DNA of 64,000 nucleotides from Larimichthys crocea. Its lineage: Eukaryota; Chordata; Actinopteri; Sciaenidae. The position numbers and the translations under genes were made by a program. The notes below the pieces were generated by a model, which was not told where the DNA came from, ran no database searches, and saw only the letters and a list, made by a program, of their open reading frames with translations. Positions within the stretch are counted from its first letter, which is position 1; each line of letters starts with the position of its first letter. This document shows positions 34,147 to 47,749 of the stretch, one piece after another. The stretch spans positions 5,267,311 through 5,331,310 of the forward strand of contig NC_040015.1 of assembly GCF_000972845.2 (NCBI RefSeq), written 5' to 3'.

Positions 34147-35039
34147 TGGAGATAGGGATTAAAGGAAGTGTCTGTGACTGGATGAACCTGTTTATGAGCT
34201 TTGGCTGTTTAATAGAACTTTACTTTGACTGAAGAGAATTTATTTTGAGTGTTCTGGCAAGAAGCAATTTGCAAAACAATGAGCTGAAAGACGCTAAAAA
34301 GCTCCACAGAGCTGAGGAACGGTAAGACTAATGATAATTGATGATGTTATTTTCTCCATGGTTAACACAAAGCGTTGTGATTGGTGCAGATTTAAAAGGA
34401 TTTTATGGGACGGTTAGAGTTCAAGCTGCTTCTCAGTAAAAAAATGTGACATTCTTCTGAATTCTATTATTCTGAATTGAACTCCGACCCAGTTAAATAT
34501 AGTCCACCCTGCAATGTGTCATCTTGGTCCTGCAGGCAGTCTCTGTCCTGTTAGCCTGTTAGTCAGTGCGATGGAGAGCTGTGATGACTGATACCTGTAA
34601 ACAGACAGCTGACATCAGTGTACGTTAGGACAGGGCTCATTATAAACAGGCTACATTACACAGCACTTAATGAGGACTTGTCCACCCACCGAGCCATTTA
34701 ATCTGATTAGAGGAAGAATTGAGTTATGGCTCACTTCCTGTTTATGTCTTCACTGCCAGCTCTGTCATAGCCGAATGTTCTGCAATAAATGACATGATGT
34801 TCCCGATAAAACTCCGGAAATGTTAAACCATTCACTCACTTCTAAAAGAATGTGACATGCTGACCAGAACTGCAACTCATAAGCAAGCCGGCTACTGCAA
34901 ATCATTCATTCATGTGCTCACCAATCAGCGTTTCTGAGGCTTCTAAACTGTGAACTATCACACTACATTCAACGCAGGGGTTCAAATACTTGATATGATT
35001 GATACAACAGCACATAAGGCACTGACACAATTGTATATT

Positions 35040-35700
35040 ACAGTAGGTTCACAATGCATTTATACATACATACACTCACACACTTTTATCCAAAGTTACA
35101 TACAAAAAAAGAAGCAACCGTGGTATAAAGCAACTAGGACATGTTAGTGCAACAATAAATCAAGGTCCAGTTGTAGAGGGGGATAGATTTATCATGTCCA
35201 GTTGTTGGTGGTGTTGGAGAGGAGGTCCTCTCTGAAGAGCTGGAGGTCTTCAGGAGCTTTCTGTCCAGCGGGTGAGCAGGGGATAATGACATCAGTCAGT
35301 CAGTCAGTCAGTCAGTCATTTCTCTACAGCTATTGAACAGGTGGCCTTGAAACTTGGCACAGACATCCATGGTCCCCATAGGATTACTTGAAAGAATTTT
35401 AGTAATTCTCTGACTTTTCTTCTCGCACCATCATGTCAAAATTCAATTTATTCAGTAATGTGAGTTTTGACAAATAACCTGTAGAACTAACAAACATAAA
35501 ATTCTTTGGTCTCAGTCATAATTTATGTTTACTACCAATGTCAGTACGTTAACATGCTAAACTAAGATGGTAACATGGTGGTAAACATTGTTATTTACAC
35601 CATGCAGGATGGATAGTGGAACATTTTCCATGTTGTCATGAGTGAAAAGCCTTTTTGGCTCTACAACCTGATAAGAATACTGTGCATGTAAAAGCAGCAG
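35040..35700. repeat. Fish-type dispersed repeat with short (AGTC)n
   Basis: The segment gtccagttgttggtggtgtt with ctctctgaagagctggag, and the later gttaacatgctaaactaaga, resemble common interspersed sequence in percomorph genomes. An (AGTC)n run lies at 35292-35318. The family was not named. Confidence 0.4.
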
Positions 35701-36336
35701 TTCAGGAGCCTGAACACTGCTGTGTGGTCAGTGCTACTGACTTTTCCTCTTTTTCTCTTCATTTATTTATAATTCTACAACACAAATTCTGTGCATTTAC
35801 AATACAGCCCTGTTTCTATTGAATCTGGGTTTGAATCCTTTCAGTGTTTTAAGATGAAGTTGAAGACAGCACAGCTCTAATAAAAGAGCGCTCCTGTTGT
35901 AATTGACTGTGATGTTTATGTATTCACAAGTTGGAAACTGGTAATTATGGCAACTCCCATGATATGAATGAGCGTGTTAACATTTCTGTCAGTTCTGTAG
36001 AAACTTTAATCATTCTTTGGAATCATCTTGACCCGAGTCAAAGAGGCTTCAAAGTTCAGCTCAGTCTGTGAGTGGTTTTAATTGTGGACAAGCAATGATA
36101 CAGACTTCCCTTTTCTACTGGATTCATTTGAATGTCACAGCTGAACAGCATGGAGGATTCAAATTCTGTTGTTCGGCTGTAAAGCCTCCCCTCTATATAT
36201 GATTTAGTTTACATTGAAAATAAATATGGTGCCAACAGTGGCAACAACCTGGACAGTGCTGACTAGTGACTCTGACTTTTCCACTAAAAAGTTCAAGGAT
36301 ACAAGTTTCATTTAGTTATAATTCTACAACACAGGA

Positions 36337-36750
36337 TCATACAACAAAAGCTGCAGTCCCTTTGTCTTTTGTTTTGGTGGTCTTGCATCCTTCTTTGTCA
36401 TCTGACAGAAAAAGAGCAGATACTTTGAGCTCTGGAGAGCCCTCCACCTCTCCATTCATCCACACTTTATAATAGGGGAATGATTTAATTGTCTTTGTGA
36501 TCACCATGTCATCAACACATTTGGTGATGTGTGATGTCATTATTGATGTATACCTCATGACAGCTTTGGTTCTTCTCCGTGCTGGAATTCTGAACATGTA
36601 CCAGTGAGTGTACAGAGCTGCTGTAGCTGGTAGTAAGTCAACAAAAGAAGCAGAGAAATATGTTCTGAATTGCCAAAATTGGGTCTGTGAAGGACTGCCA
36701 GGAATGTTCATCAACATGGTCCAGGCTTCTACTGGTGTGGATGTGGACAT
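36337..36750 (-). mobile_element. Non-LTR retrotransposon fragment, endonuclease-RT linker
   Basis: The 137-codon minus-strand frame contains RYTSIMTSHITKCVDDMVIT followed by KTIKSFPYYKVWMNGEVEG. This matches the pattern (Y-T-x-x-V-x-x-x-I-x-K-C-V-D-D ... K-T-I-x-x-F-P-x-x-K-P-W-M-N-x-E-V) found just before the RT domain in fish non-LTR elements. It has no catalytic motif. The preceding part (WQFRTYFSAS) is not clearly homologous. Confidence 0.6.
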
Positions 36751-38199
36751 CCTGTTGGAATTTAATTAAAACAGTTTGATTTGTCTGTTTGACCATTGTA
36801 ACATTAAAACAACAGTCTGCCTCCCTTTGTCTTAAAGGAATCTTCTGTCGGCACGGAACACGGTCTGCCTGTCAAGTGCAACAGTTTGATCCAAGATGTT
36901 ATGATGAAGCCAGACCACTGCAAAGATGTAGGCACAGTCCACAGACAGTAGGAAGGAGCCTGGTTAGAACAATAGGTCCAGAACAAGAAGTGGTAAAATT
37001 TTTGCAATTGGTATTTCTAACCTTACTGGAATTGAGACATTACCCTGCTGAAATTAGTGCACTATGTCACAAAGTACATAGCGTACCCAGTGTACTACAT
37101 AGAAGTATCCAAGTTGAGACACAGGACACTGAATAGGTCACAAATGTTAATTTTCATTGTAGGGAATGTGAGAAACTTCTAGGGTCAAGAACTTATTGGT
37201 TCCTGCTAACTGTTTAGCAATTTGAAGCAATCATTGTTGATATCTTGTACAGCAGTAGTAGTGGTAGTAGTAGTAATAGTAGGAGCAGCAGCCACTTGTC
37301 CCTTTGTAACAGCTTCCTTAACCCTCTGACACACAAAAAAAGCCTTGAGTCTCTGTACACGACTTCCTCTGATCTGTAGCATTCTCTGCATTCCCGCAAG
37401 TAATTACAAGGCTGATGCACTTACAGATAGAAGCCATGCACACCAACAGGGTCAATGAGACCAAGACAAATATGTGATTATACAAGAGATTGAACCACAT
37501 AAAACTTCTACATCAGAGAGAGACGGCAGAATAACACACAGAACCGTTTTTAGCACTGTGACCGGATAAGTTATGTTGTGTGCTGATTGTATGACAGTAA
37601 TTACAAGAAATACATTGCTTTGGTGGAAGTATTGATGTGTGATTTGATTATCTGTTGAGAACAGCTGGGTGCAATGTAATGTGCCAGATGGTTTTTAATC
37701 AGATTACTCCAGATGACATCTGCCAGCAAGTTTCTGATTTTAGCTCACCAAACATTAGGATCAACTCGATTCACTTCAGTGTCTTTGACTGCAAAAAACA
37801 TCAAGTTTGTGTCAGTAGGAGGATGCTCCTTTTGCCTTCTGAAACAGTTACATAACATCTGCCTCTGCTTTGCTTTGTGTGGGCAGGGGTGCACTGGCTC
37901 TGCTGTTTACAAGGTAACATTGGAGAGGGAGAAAATAACCTGTTACATTGCAGTAATGTGGGTCAGCATGCAAATGTGCTCCCTCTCTCTCATCTGTATT
38001 TATATATAGAAATCCCCCTCATGTTCAAGCTTGTGTGGGTTTCTACATGTAGGTTAAATAGAGTGTAGGATGGTCCTTGAAAAGTTTGGAAATAAATGAG
38101 CTTGTCATACAAACTATTTAAAAAGGTACACATTCAAAATATCTAAGAACAACAAAACCATTGTTATATGTTTTGTTCATTATCCCAATATTTTCAACA
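36751..38199. other. Intergenic sequence
   Basis: No gene was recognised. A short (AGT)n-like patch lies at 37250-37285. An ORF at 36789-37136 (115 codons) resembles no family I know and may belong to the adjacent retroelement. Confidence 0.6.
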
Positions 38200-39185
38200 A
38201 CGTTCAAACGTAGAGGGTAATGTGATTTTTTTCAAGATTACGGTCCGTTTGCATTTGGTCCTGAGTCACGTCAGGTAGATTTTCATTCCAATGGTGGTTG
38301 TTAATAATGAAGACAACATATTCAAGAAAGGTTAGATCTGGGGCAACTGGACTTGGTTGTAGATCTGTGACGACGTTTTCTGTCTTGTCCAAGAGGCTTC
38401 TTCAGTTCTGACTGACTGGTGAAGAGATCTGAGTGTTCAGCCTAGTCAGGATTGTAGACCCGGCCATGGCTTCCACTTGATTTGTTAGTGCTCATTGTTG
38501 TCATGACGACTGTCGTCAGATTTTTTAAGGTCGCCTGAGGTCTGGTGTGGACAACAGTCGGAGTCACATGAGGCCAAGTGTAAACTGGTGTTGGAATTGG
38601 TACTGGGAAGTGATGAAAAGACATAATATATGTGGGGGATAAGTGGTGTCTGAGGCCTCCTCCTCTGTTTAGTGATAGTTTCTCTACTTTTATATAGACA
38701 GCATCTTCACTCCTCTTTCAAACCACCTGTCCTCCCTGTCCAAAATCATTGTCATGAAAATAGTGTCCTTTGTCCTTAAGGTGTAGGAAAACAAGTCCAG
38801 AACTGATGAGTTGGCCCTCTTGTGTTGAGCCATGTGTTTGTTTCATTGGCTGGTTGGTTTCCCCGATGTATAGGTCTGTGCACTCCTCACAGCATTGGAC
38901 CACATACACCAGAATATTTTTCTAAAGTGTGGAGAGTGCAGGCTTTGGGGTATACCAGTTTCTGTCTAAGTGTATTACTAGGTTTGAAGAACACGATACA
39001 TCAGATATGTAGGGGATCACAATGTTGTTCAGTCTACTCTTCTTTTCTTCATCACCAATAGTGCTGTCCTTCCTGGATCTCGTGGTCACTTTCCCAAAGG
39101 TCCAGTTGGGGTATCCACAAACTTTGAGTGCATCCCGCAAGTGTTGGTGTTCTTTTTCTTGAACACCAGCAGACAACAATCCCAT
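38200..39185 (-). mobile_element. Penelope-like element fragment with GIY-YIG endonuclease
   Basis: Reading the minus strand, 39185-38922 gives SRLNNIVIPYISDVS, the RT/endonuclease connector of fish Penelope-like elements. Next, 38909-38718 gives YVVQCCEECTDLYIGETNQP, a GIY-YIG-type motif (V-Y-x-V-x-C ... L-Y-I-G-E-T) with a downstream LHLKDKGHYF block. A stop after KPALSTL and a frame change separate the two parts. Further minus-strand frames (38624-38442 and 38392-38204) carry Thr/Pro-rich sequence probably from the same insertion. Penelope-like elements are the class in which RT is joined to a GIY-YIG nuclease. This copy is broken. Confidence 0.8.
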
Positions 39186-39344
39186 CTACTTGACGGTGTC
39201 ATCAAATTACAAGACCCTTAGTGGCAGAAATGACATACAATGTGTTTAAATATGCAGTTCTTAGCAGGAGTGTATTCTTCCCAAAGTATTCCGTACAGGT
39301 TTGATTTGGTATGCGAGTTCCTCAGTTCAGTACACCATTTATCC

Positions 39345-39480
39345 GCCCCCAGTTTCATTGTGTAATCCCACTGTGGTAAATATGGACAGCTGTACTTGAG
39401 TATTTGTTCTGATTACATTACTTATGATCAAAAACTAGTAGGCAACAACTTTGCTAACAGCAAACAAAACAATGCTTTTA
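39345..39480 (+). repeat. Copy 3 of the unnamed dispersed repeat
   Basis: It contains tgtaatcccactgtggtaaa and ttctgattacattacttatg, as at 25060-25120, and then caacaactttgctaacagc, as at 6950. Same strand as the other copies. Confidence 0.6.
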
Positions 39481-40231
39481 AAAAAAAGAAAGAAAATGAA
39501 TCAAATAAACATAAGGCTTGTGACACTTTGTGGTCGAATGAATGAACCAGATACTGAACTTTCTGAGGCATGATAAGGCTCGTTCAGATCAAAAGGGTTC
39601 ATCCGCTGGGGAGCTCTAGATTTTTCATGAATCCAATAAATACCTCTTATCTCTTATAAATATTACGGTAGTTTAACAGTTGTTCAGACATCTTGCTCTG
39701 GACCAAAGTGACTTATCCACATTAGGCCTTGCTGCCTAAAATCTAAAAAAATGTGTTCTTGTAGAGTGGATTCTGTACACCTGATGAATGTAACTGGTAA
39801 CTGTCGAGTCCTAACCCATTTGTATGAAGGAAAACTTTTCACAATATTCTTCTAAATTGATGTCAATTAAACTTTCTTCCCTTCAGTTTGTCTGCACCCA
39901 CACCTATTAAGCCTTGTAGCTCCACTGTAAACTGAAACATTGGCGTCTGTCTGAAGTGTATAAACACGCTCCACTAATATGATCCTTATTTCCCGTGTGG
40001 TGACAGTGTACAGAGACCAGACACAGCTTCAGTCTGGACTTAATGACTACAGCACAGGAAGAGATGCATCACATTTATTCAGCTGCACAGTCACTTTGAA
40101 GCCATGTTCAACTGATGTGTTCTGCACAAATTAACAGAGAAGAAATGCTGAACCAGTTCTCTCCCGTTGTTTTTACATAATATAACAAGAGAAAAACACA
40201 ATTATTTTTAAATCTTACATAACACAGCATA

Positions 40232-40497
40232 TTCTCTCCGTGTCTGCATGGGTTCTCTCCAGGTACTCCAGCTTCCTCCCACAATCCAAGCAGCTTAACA
40301 GGTTAATTGGTGACTCTAAATTGTCTGTAGGTGTAACTGTGAGCATGAGTGGTTGTTTGTCTCTATGTGCTCTTCGATGAGCTGGCGACTTGTCCAGGGT
40401 GGACCCCACTTCTCGCCTAATGTCAGCTGGGATAGGCTCCAGCCCCACCATGACCCTGATGAGGATGAGTGATGATGGAAAATGGATGGATGGTAGT
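40232..40497 (+). mobile_element. RTE-like LINE 3' tail ending in (ATGG)n
   Basis: The blocks gcatgggttctctccaggta, ggttaattggtgactctaaa, gctgggataggctccagccc and a terminal aatggatggatgg are hallmarks of a very common fish LINE/SINE 3' end. Only the noncoding tail is present. Confidence 0.75.
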
Positions 40498-42984
40498 ATC
40501 CAAAGAATCAGATATTAACTGGACTGTAGTTGTAAAACAAAAGATGTTCCTGATCCAAAAAGTCTTCCATCATGTTCTGTCTGTACGTCAAACAGGCTTG
40601 GTTCCACTCTGATCCAACAGTCCAAATATTACTGTAGTCATAAGTGGTCTTTACACAACTCACACCCAAAGTGACCATGTGACAGTGTTGTGTGTTAAAG
40701 AAGTCAGTCAGTACTTTTTGACATCCCTAAACTGTCCGTGGCATCCCCAGCCCCATTTGTCATGTTTGGTCAAGCAGAGTAACAGGGAATAGCAGGCTTG
40801 GACCCAAACGCAGACACCAATAGGAGAGCTGATAAGGTTCCATGAATGAATCCAAAACTCTTACAGACTTACAGGATGGTGAGGCGGTCCAAACAAGAAA
40901 ACAAAATTCAAATGAGAGTCAGGCAGAAAATCAAAAGTCCATGAGGCGTGCAAGGTAAAGAGAAACAGGGCAAAACTCCAAAAGAACACCAGGAGAACAA
41001 AACATGAAGAATAGTTGAAACACTTGAAGACGTGACACTCAAACACATGGACTCAAGTGACAGCAGAATGATGAGATACAGGTGAAACTAATCAAAACTG
41101 GCAGGAAACACACAAAATCAGGAAGTAGAGTTACAGACAGGAGGAGAGGAGAGATTACAAAATAAGTGAAAAGTGTGAGCACCGTCTTTGTTGCAGACCC
41201 TGACTAACCAGTCCATCCAAAGCTGAGCGAGACACAGCAGAGCAGCCTGACAGGCAGATGATGAAAGTAGCACTGAAACTGCTCAGAATCAACCAAAGCC
41301 CACTCCCTGGACAGTACAAAGTGCAGTGTTACTAGTTAACTCTGGACCAAAGGTGATGTGGCCACTGAAGATTCTCACATCTGCAGCCAGTATGTTCCAA
41401 ACATTGTTGCCTGACGCTGCTCTGACACTGGCCTTTTTGGAAGCTGCCTCTCCAGTCCATCAGCCTGGGTTACAAACAAGATTGGGAGTTTACTGACCCA
41501 CTGATGGGATGTGCAAATACCTCCATGCAAATAGTATGGAAATTGAGAAACAGGCAGAAGTCGACCATGAGATCAGCAAGCTATAACACCGAGAGATTGT
41601 TGGCAGAGTCCTGAGTGGATCTGCACAACTTAGCTTGGGACCTCACTTCTGGTCCAAGGTCACTAGGAAGGCGAGGAAAGTGTTGGTTCAGGCTACATCA
41701 ATCAATTGGGACAATCTCTGGAAGATTCCACAAGCCAGGCAGTTTTCTCATGTGCGCAATACAGTATATGACACCCGCCCTGCCTCTGGAACCTCCAGCA
41801 GTGGTTCAGAAACTGCACATCAACAGCAAGGGCTTTCCCAAGTTATCTAGTTGTCACGCGTCACTTAGCGCTTGTTCCTGCATACCTCTGCCAGACCAGC
41901 ATAACATCAGTTAACTTTAACCTGGTCCAGACCTATAAAAACAACAGCAAGAGAAAAGGATGTGACATATATGAAGTTTGGGAATCCTCTGTGAAGTCAT
42001 GGAAACCTTATGCTAGGTGTGTGTGGTCATATTAAAGGCTTCAGAGCAGTTGCTGGGTTCAGGAAGAGAGAGCTTTCCTTTCCTTAGCGTGCAGATTAAA
42101 TCACTTGTTGGTGCCTCCACTCAAACCCCTTCTTCTTCTATGCCAAACAGTGGCAGAGAATTAAAACTGAAAACTGTCATTGGAAGACTGACACAATGAA
42201 AAATATCTAAATTATCATCTTTATAAAAAATACGTCAGAATGCAACAAATATCTAAATAAAATAATTTGAATGCTTTTGTTTTTGTCCACTGGAACTATT
42301 TTCAGTGCCAAAACTTGCACAATAATTAAAAACACAAAAAGGTTTTGTATGTTCTCTTTTCAGTTTTCTAAAGCTAAAATTTAAAGTCAGATCACAGCAG
42401 GCAGCTGCCCTGAGCGAGCTGTGTGTGAAGGTTGGTTTGATGTCATTTCTATCGAGGTCATTGTACCTCAATAGTACTCATCAGACCACTTTAGTAACTT
42501 AATGGTGGATTTGAAAAAGGACTGTCTGTCTAAATACTTTGTGCTTACATTTTTAAGCACATTAGCCATTAGCGCGCCAAGAACTGAACGTCAGGATTCA
42601 AATATTGAAATGACTCAATCCTTTTTTTCATTGAAAAAACAGCGAATGAGGTTGTAACCTGCAAAGAATGTTTCCAAAAATACTTATTTTTCTTTCATTC
42701 AAATGCTGTTCTCATAACTCTACTTTTAAAGTCTGTTATAGAAATGGAGTTTTATTTAGAATCCATTCAATAAAATACTTTTAATTTCTACATTTACAGA
42801 GGGAGAGACAAAAAAAGGGGTTATATGAAAATTGTATAAAGCACTACAACATGAATCTAACAATAACAATTTAGATGTCAAGGAAAAGCAAATACTATAA
42901 TAACAGATGAACAATGAGAAGAAACATTCAAAGCAGGACATAAGGTAACTAGCAGCCCAACATGGAGGGAGTTTGATTGGAAGA

Positions 42985-43310
42985 TCAAAATGAGGTATTT
43001 TAACACTCTGTCTATTACCCCAAAGTACAGTAATACTTCTGAGAGATGTTGGAGGGGTTGTTGATTGGTGGGGGACTTTACATATATATTTTGGGATTGC
43101 CCAAAGATTTTTGATTGCTGGAAGAATATTCAAAAGGAAATGAAAGATGTTTTGGATATTGACCTTACTTTAGATCCCACACTGTACATATTGGCTATAG
43201 CACCTGAGACTTTCATAGACAAGAAGTCGACTTCCTTACTGGGAATTCTGCAAATAAATCACAGCAAGGTTCCAGTTCAGATCAGACAGGTTTGCTGAAA
43301 GATGGTTAGC
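42985..43310 (+). mobile_element. L1/Tx1-like LINE ORF2 C-terminal fragment
   Basis: The + strand reading includes MRYFNTLSITPKYSNTSERC, then CWRGC, a stop, and GDFTYIFWDCPKIFDCWKNI. This matches the C-terminal cysteine-rich region (C-W-x-C ... H-I/W-W-x-C) of L1-type ORF2. The expected His reads Tyr and there is an in-frame TGA, so it is a dead 5'-truncated copy. Confidence 0.7.
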
Positions 43311-43677
43311 AGTAATACAGACAATGTCAGAACTTTAGTTACCTCATTTCTTTGTTTTTCTTTCCTTTTCTGTTTCTAGTTGTATTTTTACACTTACTGC
43401 AAGTCCTCTGTTCTGTTTTTTAACTCTATCTATGTCTATATATGTTTGATGTTTGTAATACTACAGCAAAGTGTAACCGGAATCGAATTCCTCGTGTGTG
43501 TACGCATACCTGGAGAATAAAAGTGATTCTGATTCTGAGATGTTTGTACTCACTGCTACACGTTGCTCACGTTTCCTCCTTTTAAGAAGGATGGAGAAAT
43601 ATTTGAGGATACGATGTGAGGACATGATTATATGTTGGAACTGACACTGCAGAAGCGTCTCCTAGTGTATATGTTAC

Positions 43678-43717
43678 ATGTATGTATGTATGTATGTATG
43701 TATGTATGTATGTATGT
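43678..43717 (+). repeat. (ATGT)n microsatellite
   Basis: About ten tatg units in a row. Confidence 0.95.
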
Positions 43718-43918
43718 CAAATACTTGCTGACTTCTAATGCCTTCTTTATGTAGGAAAATGTTCACAGGTGAATATTCTACACTGTGTTTATCTGAACAT
43801 ATCTGATCATTTTCCAGTCGCTCCAATAGGTTCCTGAGGAAATTATGACATTTTTAGAAAGACTCAATCTCCTACATGTTGGTGTGTGTTTCTGTTTTTT
43901 CCCTCCTGGCTAATTACT

Positions 43919-44362
<444 letters not shown>

Positions 44363-44447
44363 ATGGCTGGACACGAGTGGGAAGACTGGTTCGAGCGGGA
44401 GGAATTTATCGGGCAGATCAGCGACATGCGGGTGCAGAACCTCCAAG
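44363..44447 (+). CDS. clmn: Calmin, first coding exon (partial gene)
   Basis: Calmin is a calponin-homology, actin-binding-type protein with a C-terminal membrane anchor, expressed in neurons and testis in mammals. The exon encodes MAGHEWEDWFEREEFIGQIS and then DMRVQNLQ. This is close to the remembered human start MAAHEWDWFQREELIGQISD. The donor is CAAG|gtaaga, in phase 1, as expected before the exon starting the first CH domain. The start has C at -3 and G at +4, a moderate context. Upstream in the same frame there is no better start. No exon encoding the CH domain was found up to 64000, so intron 1 exceeds 19.5 kb. The gene follows syne3 on the same strand, matching the human order. Confidence 0.92.
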
Positions 44448-46842
44448 GTAAGAGCATCCCGGGTCCGTGTGCTGTGTTTGGTAACTGGAGCTGGAGGAGC
44501 GCGGTGCGTGGCCTGGCCACGCATGCACAACCTCTGCACACTCTGTTGTTACGCTGCGTGTTCCCTCCAGGAGCGTCTGGGGAACTTTGTTCACTGTTTG
44601 TTCTGTTTTCAGCGTCCACAGCAGAACACACAGTCCCAAAGTGAGCCCTGTCCCAGCCCATCATTCCACTGTGATCACAACTGTGCTGTGTTTGGAGGCA
44701 TTTCATCAAGTGTGTGTGAAGAGTAATACATCGTGCACTTATGTCAGTTACGAAGCAAACTGCAGAATGAATTGATTTTAGAGCTGAATTAATCAAAGAT
44801 CATTTCTCTGCATGTGCAACAGTTACTCAGATGAACTGATCATCTTCTGATTTGCAGTCATCACACAGCTCCTCTTTAGATCCTCATTATCCCAGTGTGA
44901 GCTTTAACATGTGTGTTTCACACATCCTTTGATTTTTAATATTTGACAGACTGAAAATGGGTTGTCACCATATTCAAACATGGTATCTCTTTGATGGTTT
45001 CTCACACCGCGGTGCAGTGTGAGCGGTCAGGACAGTCATAGGTGTAACTGAACACCTTTTCCACCTAGCATGGTCAGACAACGTTGCATGTCCACACAAC
45101 AGCTCGATGGATGGAAAGCACCATGGTGTAGTTCATCCACCAGAGAGGACTGACAAGTTGTATGTGTCATAGTTTAAAAAAGAACAACAGATCTATGGGA
45201 TCTATATCAAGATGATTTGTTCAAATAGCATACAGACAGACATTTTATATCCATATTACCTTAAAGGATGTGTATTTGCACATCTCTAGTAACATTACAG
45301 CCTTCTTATTCTGTTCAGACTGGAACCAGTCTTCTAAAAAGCATCAGGACCGTGTTAAAGGAGGCGTTTAACCAGTCTGTGATGTTCAGGTTACTCCAGA
45401 ATTAATTTCTATTTCTGCCTCTAGTAATCATATTATTATATTCTATATCAGAATTCTTCTTAACCATCCTTAGGGAATCTTGTGGATTTGCATCATCAGT
45501 GAATATTTGAGCATTTGAAGATTAAGTTACGAGCTAACTAGCTAGTTTGTAACGATCAGCAACAGGCTCTTTACGAACAGTTCTCCTTGGCTTGTAGCTG
45601 CATTACATTCGGGTCTATTTTCTGCCACAGTGGGTGTAGACATTGTTCTCTCTGCCTCTGCTGAGTGGATTTCTTCCCGTGTGATTGTAGGAACGAGTTG
45701 AAAGAGCCTGAGCTGCTGCCGCGTTAGCTCGACTGACACGATTTCATAGTTGATGTTGATGAGATCAGTGAAACTTTTTCAGATGTCGGATTTTTTTTGT
45801 TTGTTTGTTTTTTAAAAGTTTCCTTAGCTAATTCTAAGGTTTACTTAATAGCTGTGTTGTGAACCTTCAGCTGTGTCACAGGTGTTATCACATGACTGTA
45901 CTCAACTTCAGCAATGTGTTTGTCTCTCACATGGGAACTGTGTCTGTTGGAAGTTAAGTTAAATTATGCCTTGGTTTCTTTCCAAAGACCATGCACCATT
46001 TATAGACACAGTGGCAGCGTAATATAAAAAAGCATTGTTGCACTCAGTGCAGACCACACTGGAAAACACATGTAGGCCAACATTTAAATAAGTTTGAGAT
46101 AAATGACTTTCTCTGCTGAACTGCAGTGAACCTGTGAATCATGTGGGAAAATCTAATACACTGTAATTGTTGCCAGTTTTGGCTTTGCAAAGATTAGAGG
46201 AGCACACTAACAACAATTGCTCTTTAAAGTGGAACTAATTGATTTAATTAGAGCGGTGAGAATGAAAGCTTTGTTCAGCTTTAACCCAGTTCATCCAAAT
46301 CCTACAACAGGAACAGGAACTAGGCATCTTAATTATCTTTAAAATCTTCTTAATTATTGAAGCAAAGGTCCAGAGAGAGAGACTGTGCACTAACGTTAAA
46401 TCCCTGCCACAAAAAGCTAAGCCCCTTGCATAAAAAAAAAAAAATCTTGGCATGTTTCTTGACTCTGGTTTTAATTTTGTATTTCACATCAGTAATCTCA
46501 TTTAAACTGACTTTTATCTGCCATCGATTAACCAGTGAACAATCTCCACCATGCTCTGCTCCTATGTTATCTGGTGTTATGTTGAAGATACGAACGCAGC
46601 ATTTACTTTACAAGCATGGAGCAGGTACAGTGACAGTGAATGCACCTGGTTAGTGCGGATGCCATTCAGTACCATGTTGGTTCTGTTGGTTCTGATGGGC
46701 TGCTTCATCAACAAGCCTCTTCCACACGGGCTCACTTGCTGCTGTGAAAATGGAGTCGTAAGTAAAAAACAAAATGCAAATAGTGTTCTTTGGCAGACTA
46801 TAAAAATACTGCTGTACCTGTTTGATACAGAGAGAAACAGAG

Positions 46843-46844
<2 letters not shown>

Positions 46845-46875
<31 letters not shown>
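46845..46875 (+). repeat. (GT)n microsatellite
   Basis: A perfect run of GT dinucleotides. Confidence 0.95.
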
Positions 46876-46877
<2 letters not shown>

Positions 46878-47749
46878 AAAGGGAAGGAAAAGCAAGGTGA
46901 TCAGATTAAAGTAATGTGTGAATGTTTCTCTTTACTAAGGTTAGTAATTCTTGTCATTGATAACTACAGTGGTTGGTAGAGCTATGTATTCTATGCTAAC
47001 ATGGCCTCTAAACAACACATGTGATCTCTGTCTCAAAGAAATGATAAACTTCCGCATCTATTAATTGAAAATCATTCCCGGTTGTGACCTCATGAAGCTG
47101 ATTGAGAGAATGCCAAGACTGTACAAAGCTGTCATCAGAGCAAAAGAATGTAAAATATAAAACACATTTACTATGTAATAGAATAGTTTTTAAATTCAGT
47201 GATAATCTTAATTTAATAGAGAGTAATGAATGTGAAGGTGGGTCCAAACTTTTGGCTGGTACAGTAAGTGATAAAGGCTTTCTTCACATAATGGGTTTAA
47301 AACATGATATGCACTGGATGGAGATGCCAAAAACGATACACGGAAGTGGAATACAGTAAACTGTATCATATTACACTTGGTGAGCAACTGTTGCCCTGGA
47401 AACACAATTTGTTTGAGTTGCAACAAAGGCACAACATAGAAGATAAAAATGAATGTGGTTTTTATATATATATATACACACACACACACATATAGGTCAA
47501 GAGACTGTTTCAGTTCAAACCATAGGATGTTCTGTTATTCTTAGTAAGAACACTATACACACCTGGCTACTCATGCTTTGTGCCTAGTGGAGTGGTGTCG
47601 GCATGATCCCAGGGCTCTCAGAGCTCCCACTTCCTTTCAGGACATCCAAGGTCACTTTACAATGCATAAATAGTTATAATACTCTAATGGATAAACAGCT
47701 GAAATGTGGTAAAGACACCAGCGTAGACAAAACAAAACAAGAGGTATTA

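Larger units (their letters stand above)
27962..36336. other. Intergenic sequence between syne3 and clmn
   Basis: No protein gene was recognised. The segment contains a reverse SINE (28909-29121), a degenerate CT/AG-rich repeat (30876-31450), a 13-bp perfect hairpin (32745-32777), two (GT)n tracts (33926-34145) and a fish-type dispersed repeat (about 35040-35700). Confidence 0.7.

Noticed and set aside
41376..41914. Open + strand stretch (99 codons) in intergenic sequence
   Set aside because: No family was recognised and no splice or start context is convincing. It may be part of an unknown repeat.
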